Positions 1-14,500 of a stretch of 64,000 bases of DNA are shown piece by piece; position 1 is the stretch's first letter, and every line of letters begins with the position of its first letter. Source of the DNA: Lingula anatina (Eukaryota > Brachiopoda > Lingulata > Lingulida > Lingulidae); assembly GCF_001039355.2 (NCBI RefSeq), contig NW_019773970.1, positions 565,977 through 629,976 on the forward strand, written 5' to 3'. The position numbers and the translations under genes were made by a program. The notes under the pieces were generated by a model. That model searched no databases and was not told where the DNA came from. It was given only the letters and a program-made list of their open reading frames with translations.

Positions 1-319
1 GTTAGCACTGATAGTAATTGTAAAAGTTTATCAAAGTTTCTTTACAACCATGGAGTGCGCACAATCAGTACTTTCAACATTGTATTGTTCCTACGTGCAG
101 GAAACAAAATGACCATTCTTTAGTTCATTCTACATTGTATGCCATCCACTATCTTGATTGCTTTCTTTATGAGAGCACAAACAAATTGGGATGACAAGAT
201 CTTAATGAAATTGTAGGGTAGTCTTTTAAATCATTTCAGGGGGCATCTCACAAAGAATAGTGAATTTTGCTTACTCCAGTCCACACATAAAAATACCCTT
301 TTTGGTGATATATGACATG

Positions 320-357
320 TAAATTCACTTTAAGAGTGTAAATTCACTTTAAGAGTG
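320..357. repeat. 19-bp direct tandem repeat, two copies
   Basis: Two adjacent copies of a 19-bp unit (taaattcactttaagagtg) lie at 320-338 and 339-357. This is probably replication slippage. Confidence 0.85.
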
Positions 358-2140
358 TGTGAATTGCAACTGTTACCCCTACAAAGAATAAATCCCTTTA
401 TGTTACAGTGACATTAAACTTTTATAAAAATCAATGATTAATCAAACTGGATAATGCAATCAAATATTTATAATTGTTTTGTGGTGCAGATGAAAACAGA
501 CTGACATCTAATAATAACATTCTAAAACAACAAAGTGTCTTTTTCTGTAAAATGTTTGAGATGGTCCCTTAGTGTTCTGGATAACCAAAGTTAAGTTCAG
601 AAGCAATTGAGTCAGTAGTTGATGTGCAGAAGGCAGGATAGCAGTAATGCACAGGACAGGTAGGAGCCCGACACCTTTGGTATAGACTGAGGCAAGTAAA
701 TTTTATTAAGCACTATGCACATTATTTTCCTGAAAAAGACTTTTACTCTATGCATAAAGTGTTTAGGTTCATTTCTGAAATCTGGATCTTTTGGCAGTAA
801 ATTTCAGTGCCAAGGAACTGTTGCAGTACAGGAACAAGCTTTAACATGAAAAAAATTGACTTAAAAACCTTTTTCTCTCAAAAAGAAACAATTCAGATCA
901 TCACCAATCTTAAATATCCATTTAAATGAAGGCGTGCTGACCTCTAAAATGAAATGAAAAGAAATGAGATGACAAAAAGTGGTGAAAAGATGTTTGACAG
1001 TCAAAGAGCAGCTGATATCCTTTTGTCAATGTGGGATCATTGGGAATAGTGATTTTCTGTAAGGCATTGATTTCTCAAGACAGATTGAGCTCTTGAGGGC
1101 ATTGTTTTGACATGTGTCACAAGGAATCTCCAGAAATTCAATCTTTTCTATAGAGATAGGTTAGCCTGGGTGATTTTTCTAGATAAAGTTTTTTCTTTTT
1201 TAATTATCATTCGACTGTATGTCATATGAAATGATTATGCACAAAATAAATGACTTTCTAATAGGGGGCATCAAATGGGTAAGAAAGATTGATTTGGTGG
1301 ATGAAAAGGTGTTACTGCAGAAAGAAAGATTAAGTAAAAATAGTATTTTCCCTGAGGAAAGCTTTATTAACTTATGTACTGCCTAGTTTTGCCAAAAGAG
1401 ATATCAATATATCAAATATGGGCCATTATAATATTAAAGGATACAGAAATTTCCTTTTCCAATCTTCTCTTTTTCTACCCTATGAAAATGTACTTTTGAA
1501 TTAACCTTTCTTTCAGCATCAATGATTTATCACCTCAGTATTGAATGCTAATGCAGAAGGGAGCATTTCACTACCAGAAATTCACTTTGTTATATAAGTA
1601 ACTTATGCCATTGCATGGAAATACAGATCAATTTTAAGCATATGTATACATGAGGTATCTGTTAAATAGACCCTCTTTTTTAATTGTATATGCTTTATTT
1701 ACAATGTCCACCAGTACTTTATCATAATTCTTAAAAAAGGAAAGAAAAAAGAACAAATCCAAGTTCACTTCTAATTACATGGCCTTCTGATTATTAGCAT
1801 AATAATTGAAATGAAGCTAACAGCAGTCTTGCACATGATCCACCTGTGTTGATGTCTTAGGGGTAATTAACCCATATCCTTTCTATCAGTAAGACCCAAT
1901 TGTTTATTTTCCTTGGAGTTTCGAAATTACATTTATTACATCATCATTAAACAAAATGGTTGCATTCCTTTCTGTTCCATCAAATAAACACCTTCTTTTA
2001 GGCTGTCCAGGTGATTCCTTCCAGCGAAAAAGATACTCATAATCCTCAATCTATGCAAAAAATGGTTCTTCTCCAAGACTATTAATAAGATTATTATACG
2101 ATCATTAAGTTAATACCCAATCAATATAATTTTCAAAAAC

Positions 2141-2193
2141 AGCGCAAAATCTAACAAAACCAAGCGCAAAATCTAACAAAACCAAGCACAAAA
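2141..2193. repeat. 22-bp tandem repeat, about 2.4 copies
   Basis: The unit begins agcgcaaaatctaacaaa and recurs at 2141, 2163 and partly at 2185. The third copy starts to diverge (agcaca instead of agcgca). Confidence 0.8.
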
Positions 2194-4209
2194 CAGCATG
2201 CAGACTGTTTTCCTTGTAATCCATCTGATCCCTAGACATGACATCTCATACTAGTGATCTGTTGTCCAGGTGCTACATCGAAAATACAATTACCTAAGCA
2301 TGTACCACAGTGGCAAGTGCACTGGAGTGAGGAAAGTCAATTCCTAGTACATCATAAGTTACTTAACATTTGTTGAAAGTTAGAAAGGAAAAAGGAGACA
2401 CAAGCCTTTATCATTTGATGAAATAATTTAAAGTTGGATAATGAGAAATATTGATACAGTCCACAGTATTACTTAGCTGACATCTGTAAGTCAAATGTCT
2501 ATTGCTAACCATTTTTTTATTGGAAACACAATTAAACTTTATTTGGAATATCATTGCAAGGAGCATTCTATATTTACTTGTGTTTATTTTTGTAAGTATC
2601 ATAATAGCATAAGTAATAATCCTAGGTATATTAATACTTGTAATAAAAGAAGTGCAATTCTTACAGGTTTCTATCACTACACAGCCAAGTTCAAGTTTTA
2701 TTAATCATCCCTCAGGTACTTTACAAATGATTTCTTTTCTTGGTTTTCACAATACCTAAATGAAGGTTTCAAAAAACTTTTCAAAAATTCCAAGTACATT
2801 TTATTAGTGCAAGGGCTAACAATATTAAGTGAACTGCTGCTTCAATTGCATTTGACTGCCAGTTATCAGCTCATTTACTATCCTAGAAAAATTGGCAAGT
2901 TATCAGCACCCTCACTACCTTAGAAAACTCAAGTGATCCATTATATTTGATTCTCAGGGCAGGTTCTATATGCAAACATTCGTAGTAAACAAAATCCACT
3001 TTTCCCAGCATTTTTACTGTTTACGCTTCCAATCTGCATTCATTACTACCACTTAGTTCCCAAATGGATCTAATCAACCCAAATGGTTATTAATTTGAGG
3101 ATAAATCTATTCTTAGACAATATACACATTTACAGAATCTGTATTGTCTTCTTACAAGCAAGGACATACACAAAAAGATGTCATTTAATCAATGAATAAT
3201 AAAATCTTTAAATCAACACACAGCCCAAATCCTTTTTGTATGATACTAATTTGTGTAAGATTTGAGCACTTGATAGTCTGTTTGCCAATCTACTGATGAC
3301 CATGACATGCTATTTGGCTGTGCTATTCCATGTTTGATTTCTAGATTAGCGGTGCGTGATTTATCAGTAAGAAGGCATAAATGATATTTGATTAACACCA
3401 ATTGTATCTATTGAGTATTTATTTTTGTACTTTTATACATAGCTCTTATGTAGGTGTTATGTTCAGTATATATAAAACTTGGGGAATAAAATTCTGTGAG
3501 GCAAATCTGCATTTCATAAAATAATATATCCACAAATGAAATTTATGTGTGATATTTTTACCATTTATAGTTTTTTCTTTTTCTTCTTTATTCATTTGTC
3601 TGGCAGCTTTCAAAAAAAAAATTGCTGATATTGAGAAGATCTGGGCTTGGGACATGTATAAATATAAGAGATCTTTGTTTTAAGCTCACAGTTTTTAGAT
3701 TTTGAAATCTGATTTTTTTTTTTTTTTTGCACTGACATTGATCACAGTACTGCGCCATATCAGACTGTAACAAAACTTAAGTTTCCAAACCCCATACTTG
3801 AAGTGCTTGACTTCCCCATGCAAAGCTGTCACCCCAGTTTTATCTCAAAGGTAACCAAGCAAATGGATCTATTTGTCACCATTAAAACACATTACCTGCA
3901 CTTCAAAATCTCATCACAAATCTTAGAATAACATCTAATCAGCACAGTTCTTTCAACTTTTTTATAGTTATGGAAGGTCATGCTCGGCTCACTTAAACTA
4001 AATTGTGTCTATGAATTTCTATGTGTGATACACTAGTCAAATTGATAGTTGTGCCAAATCTGAACTGGGCTTAAGAATCTTAATAAAAGCTCATATTCCC
4101 ACCCAAGAAGAGAATGGTGTGTTAAATGCCATTTTTAGATAGTTTTAATGTATTTCTTCCACACAAAATAATGCCTCTCAAAATGATGGACTTTAGTGTG
4201 CCCACATGC

Positions 4210-4212
<3 letters not shown>

Positions 4213-4305
<93 letters not shown>
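4213..4305. repeat. Compound microsatellite (CA)n(GA)n
   Basis: About 24 CA dinucleotides are followed directly by about 22 GA dinucleotides with one GG interruption. The open frames across it, of the Thr-His and Arg-Glu type, are a by-product of the repeat. Confidence 0.95.
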
Positions 4306-6502
4306 CAAGAGATGCATGCAGGTATGTTAAGAAATTCAGTGAAGATGGTATTCAATTCAGGCTCACTCCTGACATCATCACAACCTGGTTCAGATTATCA
4401 AAGCATCAATTTGCTCCAGGTCAATCAGTAATCATTACCTATGTCTTTTAGTAGATTTTTTAAAAAAATCAACACATTGATTATCTATCTAATATAATTA
4501 TTGATCCATAAAATCAAAATACTAATATTATCACTTGGTAGATTTATTTCATGCCAACATGAGAATCATGCTTACATGCAAGTACAAATAATATGATTAA
4601 AAATCAGGCACGTATTGGTATCTACTTCAAGACAGAAAGATCTATTCCTAGTGCTGAGCCCTACAAGGCTGTCCGAAGTCCTATTCTAAGCAGGCAGGGT
4701 ATCAATCGATACTCTTTCACACTATTTCTCCATGCTTGAATACCTGGCATAACCACACCAATTCCAATCCAATCCCTAATTTCATTTGTTACACAAGACC
4801 TGTCAGAATAATTCATCACAGCCCTGAAATGCAATTAAGAGAACCACTGAAAATATCAAATTCATGGAAATGTATGCAAATTGAAGGGAATCACAATACT
4901 GACTTGACTTATACTATAGTAATTGCATTAAGATACCAGTATTCTTCTCCACACCCAATGAAGTACTGGACTACTGTCAAGTTTGTTTGTTTTACACATT
5001 TCCAAATTACTGTCTTGGTGACATTGTGTTTCCAAGAACTTGGTAAATGAACTGATTTCAGTAGATGTATCATCTTATAGTACCAGTAATATTATGCAAT
5101 ATTTTGAATGAATTAATTAATTTTGTGTTGACCACTGTTCAGTTAAAAGGAATTCCATATCTTTTTTCAAAAGAAGATAAATGACAGAAAATTTTGATGA
5201 AAACAAACAGTTTAGGTATGTATATCAGCATGCACACTAAAAGGTAGTTTTAGATTGTTTTTAAAACAAGATCAAGTTAATGATGCATGATAGCATACTG
5301 GTACCGGCAGCAATAAGCAGCGAAAGGCTTTCACGAATCGTACTTTCTGTTAAGCCTGAATACTTCAGAAACATATGAGCAACATGGCTGGAGTTTGAGT
5401 AAGGTTAATTGTTATGCTGTTCAAAATGTTTGATTTACTTGTGTCATCAATAATATCAATAAGAAAAAATGTATTTAATTGTGGCTAATTCGCATGGCAA
5501 GGAGGGAAAGCAGACCACAGTTTTTATTTTATTTTATTTTATTTTTGAAAAACATAGTCAGTCAGTGTTAGTACAATCAGGCCTTAACTGCAGTTTAAAT
5601 TGCCAGTGTGAATGGGGTAATTGTGAATTGATTATTGAACACCAACATAATGTAACCATGCAAAAAAAGGTACAGTTTTAAGGGATTCCCAGAAGTCCAA
5701 CATCTATTTGAAATGGATTACAAATTATTGTTATTATCAATTATCAGCCATAAAACAATTACCCATGGGCCTTGTGTATCACAGTATATGGCTAAGATAA
5801 CTCAATACAGTAATTAATTCAATAATCGGTGGTGATAGTATTACCTGGTTCTGTCATGCTGTGCCCATTAAAAAATACAGTCTGTGTCACAGAGTGCCCC
5901 GTGGTATCAGCATAGAATTTTGTAATCTATGCTGAAATGCTAGTATAATCCATCATTCTGTCATTGTGAATTCACTTGCCATCAGATATATCTAATTTTA
6001 AAACCATCACCATTAAGTCAAATCATATAACTTTTAATGAATGGGCAAATCTGGGTATCGAAATGTATTGTTGTCTCTTTACATGGGAGATCTCCTCCAC
6101 TTCATACTACAGGGGGGCAGGGCAGAGGAAGAGAGGGGAAAGAAAGATACTTGGACCCTTAACACTGGCTACTGAACTGCTGTAAAATGTTACACTGAGA
6201 TCCAATAGTTTTCGATTCTTTAATATGCCCCTCTTTACCTAGGTGCCAATAAATCTCATCCACAATTTTATTTCATATAAAAAGAAATCACCCACTTAAC
6301 AGCCTTCTTAAATCTCTTGAGTGGTGGCAGTCTGGCCTATTTAGCTCTCTAATGATCCCCTGGGCCCCAAGATATTGCTTCTAAGATATGACAAACCTTT
6401 GTCCATCCCCTCAAACACATCATTCTATCTAACAGTATTGATTTGGGTTTCTTCTCCATGCTACCTACTGTTAAAAACACAATACATGTGAATTCAACGA
6501 AG

Positions 6503-6658
6503 AAAATGGTAGGTCTGTTATATGGAGAAAAAAGCAAAGAAATAGCCAATAATAATAAAAACACCATCAGCCTAAAAACGAAAATGGTAGGTCTGTTATA
6601 TGGCGAAAAAAGCAAAGAAATAGCCAATAATAATAAAAACACCATCAGCCTAAAAACT
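6503..6658. repeat. 78-bp tandem duplication, two copies
   Basis: Copies lie at 6503-6580 and 6581-6658 and differ at only a couple of bases (tatggag versus tatggcg, and the last base). The period is a multiple of three, so the duplication keeps short frames open on both strands. No domain or codon bias supports coding. Confidence 0.85.
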
Positions 6659-7870
6659 AATTTTTGTATGTGTGCCCTTGTTTAAAAAAGAATCAGGAAT
6701 AATTTTCCTTTTCTTTGAGAAAAAGTTTTATAAAAGAGCAAGTATCCAACACAGTTCATTTATATCAAAATAAAAAATTTCCTCATAAATCTCAAGTACC
6801 ATAATATGAAAAACTTCAAGACTTTTCTACCAAGATCATTGTAATAAATCCTTACATGGAGTATAAATTTCCCCCAGCTTTCAGATTAGGCATCAAAAGA
6901 ACTAAAACATTAACATTACTGTCCTAATGACCCTAACAATTGAAAATGACTAATGTTTTTCCTACTGTTAGTCACATTGAGACCTTGGTTTGCATGTGGT
7001 GCAACTATTAGTTGGAAACTACTCGGGAGTCTGGCTATAGATGGTGACAACATCTATACATCTAACGAGTAACTATACACTGCTTACTGATGAGAAGAGC
7101 TATAAGCTAAAACAGTGATTGCTAAATAAGAAGCTTGATGGAGCGCACTTATACATTTGAAAACACCATGCAGACCCTTGGACAATCATGTAGTTAAAAA
7201 CCATCATACAAAATTTAAATATATTTGAAATGATAAAGGACCTGCATTTGTGCAAGAGTTTACTGCCATCAAAATAAATAAGATAACAGCAATTCACCAG
7301 CATGTCAAATAAAGATAAGACATCATGATGAATCTTATATAGTTTCATAATAACTGTCCAAAATGAGGAATCATGCAATGATCATGCAAGCTGTACTTGT
7401 GACACTAAATCCAAGTTCTTCCCTGTGGGAGTGATTTGAGTTGCAACTTGCTAGTGCATTTTTTTTACATCATGGACTCTGTAACACACTGTATCTTCAA
7501 GATCATTAGACCATGAAATCAATCTCAAATCTGATAGGATGTAGTATTGATGATTTATTTCCCCCAAGGGAAGTATTTTAAAAACTTTAAAATTTTTGGT
7601 GTGAGTATGTATAATTCTTTATACTAAATGGCTTTCTTTTTTTTTCTTTTTAATAAGAGAGCGAACATCATTTCAATATAACAAGATAACAGACAGGCTG
7701 TTTTCACCAGAGTTTTGTTAAAGCCTTTTGTATCAAGGTAAGCATTCTCTTTCAAAAAGAAGCAAAAAAGAATAATAAACATACCGTAGCAGACTTAATT
7801 CAATCTTCATATACCACTCAATGAGTGATTCAAATGTCTATTTGCAATGAAAATGCACAAAAAAATAAAT

Positions 7871-8187
7871 CAGGCCTACCCAACTACCAGACCCGGCACT
7901 GAATGATCCTGAATTCGCCGGTAGATTGGACCACACTACACGTTTTCAAGGTGTATGTCAGTACACGCTTCGAAGTATCAGACGCAACACCGCTCTTGCC
8001 TAGTACGAGATGTGACAGTGATGATTCTCAGCGGGGTTGGAAAGTAGTGGATCTCATCTCAAATTTTGTTCTGGGGTATGATGCTGTGAAATGTGTACTG
8101 ACGCACTCCTTGAAAATGGGTAGTGTGGTCCGATCTACCAGTAAATTCGGGATCATTGGTGCCGAGTCTGGTAGTTGGGTAGGCCTG
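7871..8187 (+). mobile_element. 317-bp MITE with long terminal inverted repeats and 5-bp target duplication (copy A)
   Basis: The element begins caggcctacccaactaccag and ends with the exact reverse complement of those 20 bases. The inverted similarity continues, with mismatches, for roughly 100 bases from each end, so most of the element can fold back on itself. It is flanked by the 5-bp direct repeat taaat (7866-7870 and 8188-8192), the mark of transposition. It has the same length as the copies in the MPP10 intron (54086-54402 and its assembly duplicate) but is inverted relative to them. No transposase is encoded. A 5-bp duplication with ends starting CAG could fit a hAT-like or other cut-and-paste family; the superfamily is unresolved. 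Confidence 0.9.
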
Positions 8188-9205
8188 TAAATGCAGACTG
8201 ATTCTAAAAAAGGTCAATTAATGAAGGCAGGATTGCAATTTGACAAGTGGGAATAGTGGAGGGAGAGAGAAATTTATACCCAAAAAACTAATACCCAAGA
8301 AAAAAGTAGAGAAGTTAGAGAGGGACAGAGAGAATTAAACAAACATGAGAGAGAGAGAGAGAGAGAGTGAGCAATGGAAATACCAGAAATATTTTTTAAA
8401 GTGCACAATCAACGTGTGTAGTCTACCTTATGATGGAAGAGCTGAGCTTGCATCAAGATAATCTACATCATAGCTGTGGACCCCTGGGGCAATCAATTCT
8501 TACAATTTTATTATTTTTGATAGCAATGGATGTTTGGTAAAACTGTCACACCATTTATCTAATTTTGGATGAAATTGTATTGTGCAATTCATCATAAATA
8601 TATAATAGTCATCTACACAACAAAAATACATCGATATTCTTTAAGATTATTTATTAATAAGTCAACTAAAAACATCTATTAAAGGAGGACTTCCACAAAT
8701 AAAGTATACATGTACAAAGACCTAGAATAATAGAGCATGTTCTGAGGGTAACTTTTTTAGTTGTTTAAAATACAATCAGAATATTGGACAAATAAAATCT
8801 ACAAGTTTCTGGTGAAAAAAATTGTAATTCAATGAACAACTGCTATTCAGGAGCTTAGAGTAAAGCCCATGGAAATGCTTGTCTGCAATTATCTGATCAA
8901 GTTGTCTTGCTCCAAATAAAAAATAGCTAGTCATGTCATCCTGACAGCTAAACAAGATGTAAAAACAACATAATGCAGAGGTACATGATCAGCATACAGG
9001 ACTCTCAAGGGGCTTTTGTTTTACCAAGGATCTTAGACACTGGATATATTTCAGTAACTTATGGGGTTCAATAACATCTTAAATTGATTTTCTTCAGCAA
9101 TATCTTTTTATCATATTCCAACTTTCAAGTCCTGAAAAAGATAGATGTAAAGAAAGGCACCAAGCCTAAATTTGTTCATACAAAGTACCTAAAAAAATAC
9201 AATCC

Positions 9206-9208
<3 letters not shown>

Positions 9209-9243
<35 letters not shown>

Positions 9244-9250
9244 GAGAGAG
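9209..9250. repeat. (GA)n microsatellite
   Basis: A run of GA dinucleotides, interrupted near its end by a short G run. Confidence 0.95.
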
Positions 9251-11385
9251 ACTGTATCTATCCTTTTCATATACACCAACAGAATACGCAGACACACCCA
9301 AGTACATACAGTACCTCATCTTTTATGAATACATATATGTCATACTAATTCATTTATACATCTGTATTGAACAAACCTGTCACAGGTATATACATGGATT
9401 AAAAAATGCAATATATGCCATTACATTATACCAGCATTGTCATTTGTTGCTAACTGTCAAGGTTACAGAACTCAAAATTAACATTACAGAGCATTTTCCA
9501 TTTATGGGTGTCTTTTGTCTTCATCACAGCCAATGTAGTGTATTATCTATGATTTCTTGTAAAAATAACAGAGCAAAATTAAAATAAAAATTTTAGACAA
9601 TGCAATATGGTTCAGGGCACTGCTCACTTTGGTCATACCTACACCATACCTACACCATATTCAAGCAAAAACCAAGTTATTGCAATTCCAAAAACATCAC
9701 CATGCTCATGCTATTTATTTCAATGTATAATATTTGACAAAAGACCTGCCTTATCTGATCTTAAGTCATGCACGGTCATAATATACATAGCTTTTTAAGT
9801 AAGATTTGATAAAAATATATTGTTTGCATGAATATTTTCATTTCTATCTAAGGTCAACAAGTTGTTAGTTTAGGTTCCATTTCTTGACCACAAGGTCAGT
9901 CTATATCGGTTCACCATAACAGCCTGTACATTTTTTTTTTCAAATTGTCCATTTCAATTCAGATTGCCAAACTGATAAAAGGCAGTATTTCATAAAGTGT
10001 ATTGATGAATAAAACTAACATATAACTAAAGACTCCTTTAGAAATATTCTTGGTTGAATAGAAACATTATGTGTTTTTAGAACAGAGATAAAATCTTACC
10101 TCTATATTGAAATAATTTTTCCACCATATATTTTAATTGGATAAAAATTGTTTTGTAACAACTATTGTATCAGAATTTCTTATCACACAAGTGTTCCTAA
10201 CAAAAACCTGGTCATATCCATTTATAAAGTGCTCTCTGCAGGCAACATACAAGTTTTCCCTTTCATATGTCTTTACACTTTTTCTAATTTCCTTCCAAGT
10301 AAAACACACTTTAAGCACTTCTGCTCTTCACATTTTGCCAGAGAAGATCTATAAATTATTTCCTTGGGGAGACAAAACTAGGAAAGTTTGTAATCCCCAA
10401 TAAAGCCGACAACTTGTGTTTCATCAAGCAGAACAGCCTGTGCTTATTCCACTCTATATCTTCCCAGCCGAGTTGTCCTTTATTACAAGATGCATAAAAA
10501 TGGTGACAAGGCCACGGGGTAAACATATCACTGTCTCACTACAGCTGTATGGAGACCAAAGGGACAAAGGATGAATGGCAATCATCCAGTCTATACGAAG
10601 TTACCCACAAATTAAAAAGGAAGATTAAAGAAGATACAGTAGTTATATCTTGCAGTGCATTCTTTATTTATTGATACTGGCAGTTTACTTGAAAAGCATC
10701 ATATTGATTTTACCATTTCATTGCAGGTTATATCATTTTCACACTGAGGGTGGTGTAGAAGGAGGATTTTTAACCAAGTCCAATAAGACTTTATTGCCAC
10801 ATATAGTTAACCAACTGCAAAGAGCAGCAGGTAGTAGTAGGCTTTACTACAATAATATTTGCTAACGCACTGCATTGACAGGCAGCCTTCACAGCTTGGC
10901 TGCAATTGGCTAGACTCAAACTGAATGCAAATAGCATCCCAGCCAGAAGTTCAGTGGGCAGTTAGCACTAAGCAGCAGGAGTACCTTAAGCCACCAGCAC
11001 AGACGACTCACTCAATGGATTAATAGTGGTTGAATAATCAACAGTGCCTTAAAGCAGAAGAAAGGGGCTCAATTCAGTCAATCTATTAAAAGCGGTGGTC
11101 AGGTAATAGACCTGTCATTTGTTTAGACACCTCCGCAGGGATAACACCACACCTGTATGGGGGCCAGATGACATTACCTGACTGGCTGGACACTCACCTG
11201 TCTGGACACTGTGTGGACTAATGGACACAAAAATTAACAGATTAAAATGTGGGAAGAAAAAGTGCCGATCACTCATCATGTCCAAGGATTATTATACTGA
11301 GGCTGATGATCTTTCATAAGCACTTTCTTTGACAGCCAAGTTCAAGCAGGGAGCCAGGAGGGTACAGTAGTAGCTGTTTAAAAAA

Positions 11386-11503
11386 ATGTGGTTGACAGTG
11401 AACAGGGACAGAGACATGGACGTCAGTAGTATTGGACTGACAGCAGCCAGGTTATGCTGCTATTTCACTTTGATGACACTAGTAACAGGACAGCCATGGG
11501 CAG
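11386..11503 (+). CDS. Ig gene exon 1: signal peptide
   Basis: Encodes residues 1-39 plus one base. The hydrophobic stretch LCCYFTLMTLV followed by TGQPWA looks like a signal peptide with a nearby cleavage site. The donor is G|GTAAGC, phase 1, and the carried G joins the TA that opens exon 2 to make Val40. Candidate starts are 11386 and 11416, both in frame. Confidence 0.75.
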
Positions 11504-14500
11504 GTAAGCAACTTAACTTTTATCGGTAGTAATCAGGTTGGTAAGATGTGAGCATTAGCCTTCTGCGTCAACTCCACAGTTTGGCTAATAAGTTTTATGG
11601 TTTGGCCATATTAAATTTACAACTTGACTAGTATACTTATGCAGTAAATGGTGACATTTATAGATTGACGATCAGACTGCGCTACCTGTCTTTAAAAGCA
11701 TATTAATTTTATCAGTTGCTACATCAAGAATTACACATTTAGAGACCCCATAATTATTTCATACCTGACAATACAAGACATGATCTTAAGAACTGACACA
11801 TCTCTCTTATATCACTCGAATCTCTTCAAAGAAATTTCCTCTGATCTTTGATACACGTCTTATATTGCTACCATTTTTCACACTTGAGAAAATACAATTT
11901 TACAGTGGGTTGGGATACATAATTGAAGAAAAGAAAGCATCTCAACTTAATCAATCCAATTTCTTTAGCCTAACATGTGAACCATTATACTTATCTCCAT
12001 ACAGGGTAAACTGAGAGCAAACATACACTTTCCACAAAGCTAAAATAGCTGACCAGATACACTTGAGAGAACTGTTTGCAATACACTGTCCATTAGTTTT
12101 GAATGCTGTCCTAAGAGATCTACCCCAGATAGCCATCTAAACAGGTGACCATTTAGAAACTTATCAGTTTCAATTTGCTCTGCTATTCAGTGCACCAGGC
12201 CTGAATTTCTGTATTGAACATTTAAAAGACAGGGCCATGAAGTGCCAGTTCATGTAATTCTACAGTATGTGCAACAGTTAGGTAGTAGTTGTACATTTAT
12301 ATATAGATTGGTATGGATATGCATCGATTTGAATTCACAGCTAAGTTATTTTAGCCTTACTATATCGTACCACACTTGTATGGAAAGGAAAATACTTTTC
12401 AATAATACCATCGATCAAAAATGAATTCTATAAATGCTTATTTGAATATTGCTTATTTGCTCACAACTACAAACCACAGTATAATAGGTCTAATGATAAC
12501 ACTACCCCACCAGGTTCCCATACACACATTTGTATGGGACTTAGCAAATTAACTGGGCCCATGTGCATGTTACAGAATTCTCCATTACATACTGAAGGAA
12601 GTAATACTTATAAAAGTTTTGAAGTGAATTACGTTTTGAGAGGAAATATGTTCTCATTATTAAAATCGAAAATCAAAAAAAAAATCTTTAAGAAAGCTAT
12701 TCTCACTGAGATTTCAAAACATGATGAAAGGCACTGTCAGGAGCCTGTGGCAGCTGTGAAGAAATGAATATGTTTGAACTATCAATTAGAGCAAGTTGGT
12801 ACTTTAGTGCTAGATTGGTTGGCTGTCAATGGAAAAAAATTAAGAAAAAAAATTTTAGAACTCAGAATAGGAAAAGTGCTACATATTGATTTTCAAGCAT
12901 TTAACTGCGGGGTGTTTCCTTGTATGCTGTGGCACAAGTTCTTGAATCAATTAGACTCACGTCCAATTATTACTAATTAGTCTAACCTGTCATTAGGTCT
13001 AATAGGATAAATTGACACTGGTTTCAATACTTTAGTTCCAGTGTTTTTGTCCCAAATGTAGTACAACTTGGGTCCCTTGTGGGATTTTTTTTTTTTTTTG
13101 TTATGTGCCTTACGGTAATAATGTATATAGTGACAAATGTGTGCCTGTGGCTGCAAGGGTATCATCTACATCATAACGCTGTCTATTCCTGGTAACATTG
13201 GATCAAAAAATAAAACAGGCATATTTTATTGTTTTTCATGAAATATGATCACATGCTACTTTCCCATTGAGTAGATGATCATCAAGCATGACTTCCAACC
13301 TGTTAGCCTCGTAAGTAACTATGGAAACAAAGATGCATGAAAGAAGTGTTTTTCACGCAAAACTAATAAAATCAATCTCTGAGGAACAAGGACAAAATAA
13401 AGGAAATAGATAAGAATTAGGGAAAATGGTGACATCCACAGCACCATGTCATTTCTAATATGAATTTATTAAAAAAACAAACTTTTTAAAACTGATTTTC
13501 TTGAAAAATAAACTTCTGATGTGCTTTCAATAAAACGACTGTATTAAACTGGTCTTTCCTCACAAGCACTTATATCATATCAGCCCTTTTCCCTCCCACC
13601 ATTAGCACTTGTTAAAGAGAGCAGTATCAAGCTACTTCCATCTGCTTGTGAGCTCCTTACGCCACCACCCACCACAATACATCAAACAGCCACAACTCTA
13701 TTCAAGACAGGTAAACTGAAAGCCCTAATACCGCATTATGTAACGATATAGGGTATTACATCTCTATTACTAGCTCCTCCATTGCCCTTCCATAATAAGC
13801 TCTCCGATCCTACAAATCAGTCCCTTGCTCCTGGTATTTGTAATTGAACTTGAGCCACTGAAAGTATTTGAACAATGACAACTTTGCAAGATTTACAATT
13901 TCTTCTCATTTTGATGAAATCTCTGCCAGTCTTTAAACCCTTATAACAATAAAAATATGTGTTCTTGAAAACAAACTGAGATTTTATCTCTTGTGGATAA
14001 ATCTATGAAGCATGAAACTAAAAGGGTAAATTTTATATGACCTTTTTAGACTAGTGAAGTAACTTAAATTAATAAAGCTTGTTATTCTATTGGCAAATAC
14101 TTTGCACTTTATATTAATGAAGTAAATTGCCTTGAATCAAATCAATCAAGCCCAAACACTATACATCTGATCCACAAGACCCAGTGCAATCTAATTTTAC
14201 CAACTTCTTTTCTGTCATATCCAGGGATTTTCAAGATTTTCACTTTATTTCAAAGAACAAATAGTATAACCTTAACATTTGTCTCCTAATCAATACTTTA
14301 GTTTCTTAGATAACTACCTGAACCATAACCTCACATTTTCTGTGGAAATGAGTTCAAAATTTTTGTCTAAACAACTGACTAAATTTGCCAAATCCCAACC
14401 ATCCCTTAACAATGAGTGATTCAGCTGTAACCTACTGCCCACTGCTCTCTTCGGAAATAAAATGCAAAACCTTGACCTCTGAACAATTATACCAACCAAG

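Larger units (their letters stand above)
1..11385. other. Intergenic / upstream region without recognisable genes
   Basis: I find no exon series or protein similarity here. Open frames are short, have no domain features, and many lie over microsatellites or transposon relics. The region holds small tandem repeats (320-357, 2141-2193, 6503-6658), GA and CA microsatellites (4213-4305, about 8347-8367, 9209-9250) and one complete 317-bp MITE (7871-8187). The last several hundred bases probably include the promoter and 5'UTR of the Ig-domain gene starting at 11386, but I could not fix a transcription start. Confidence 0.6.

Noticed and set aside
4122-4451. Open frames with Thr-His or Arg-Glu runs on both strands
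   Set aside because: They are translations of the (CA)n(GA)n microsatellite and have no other sequence support.
7903-8190. 95-codon open frame
   Set aside because: It lies almost entirely inside the 317-bp MITE and reads through its inverted arms.
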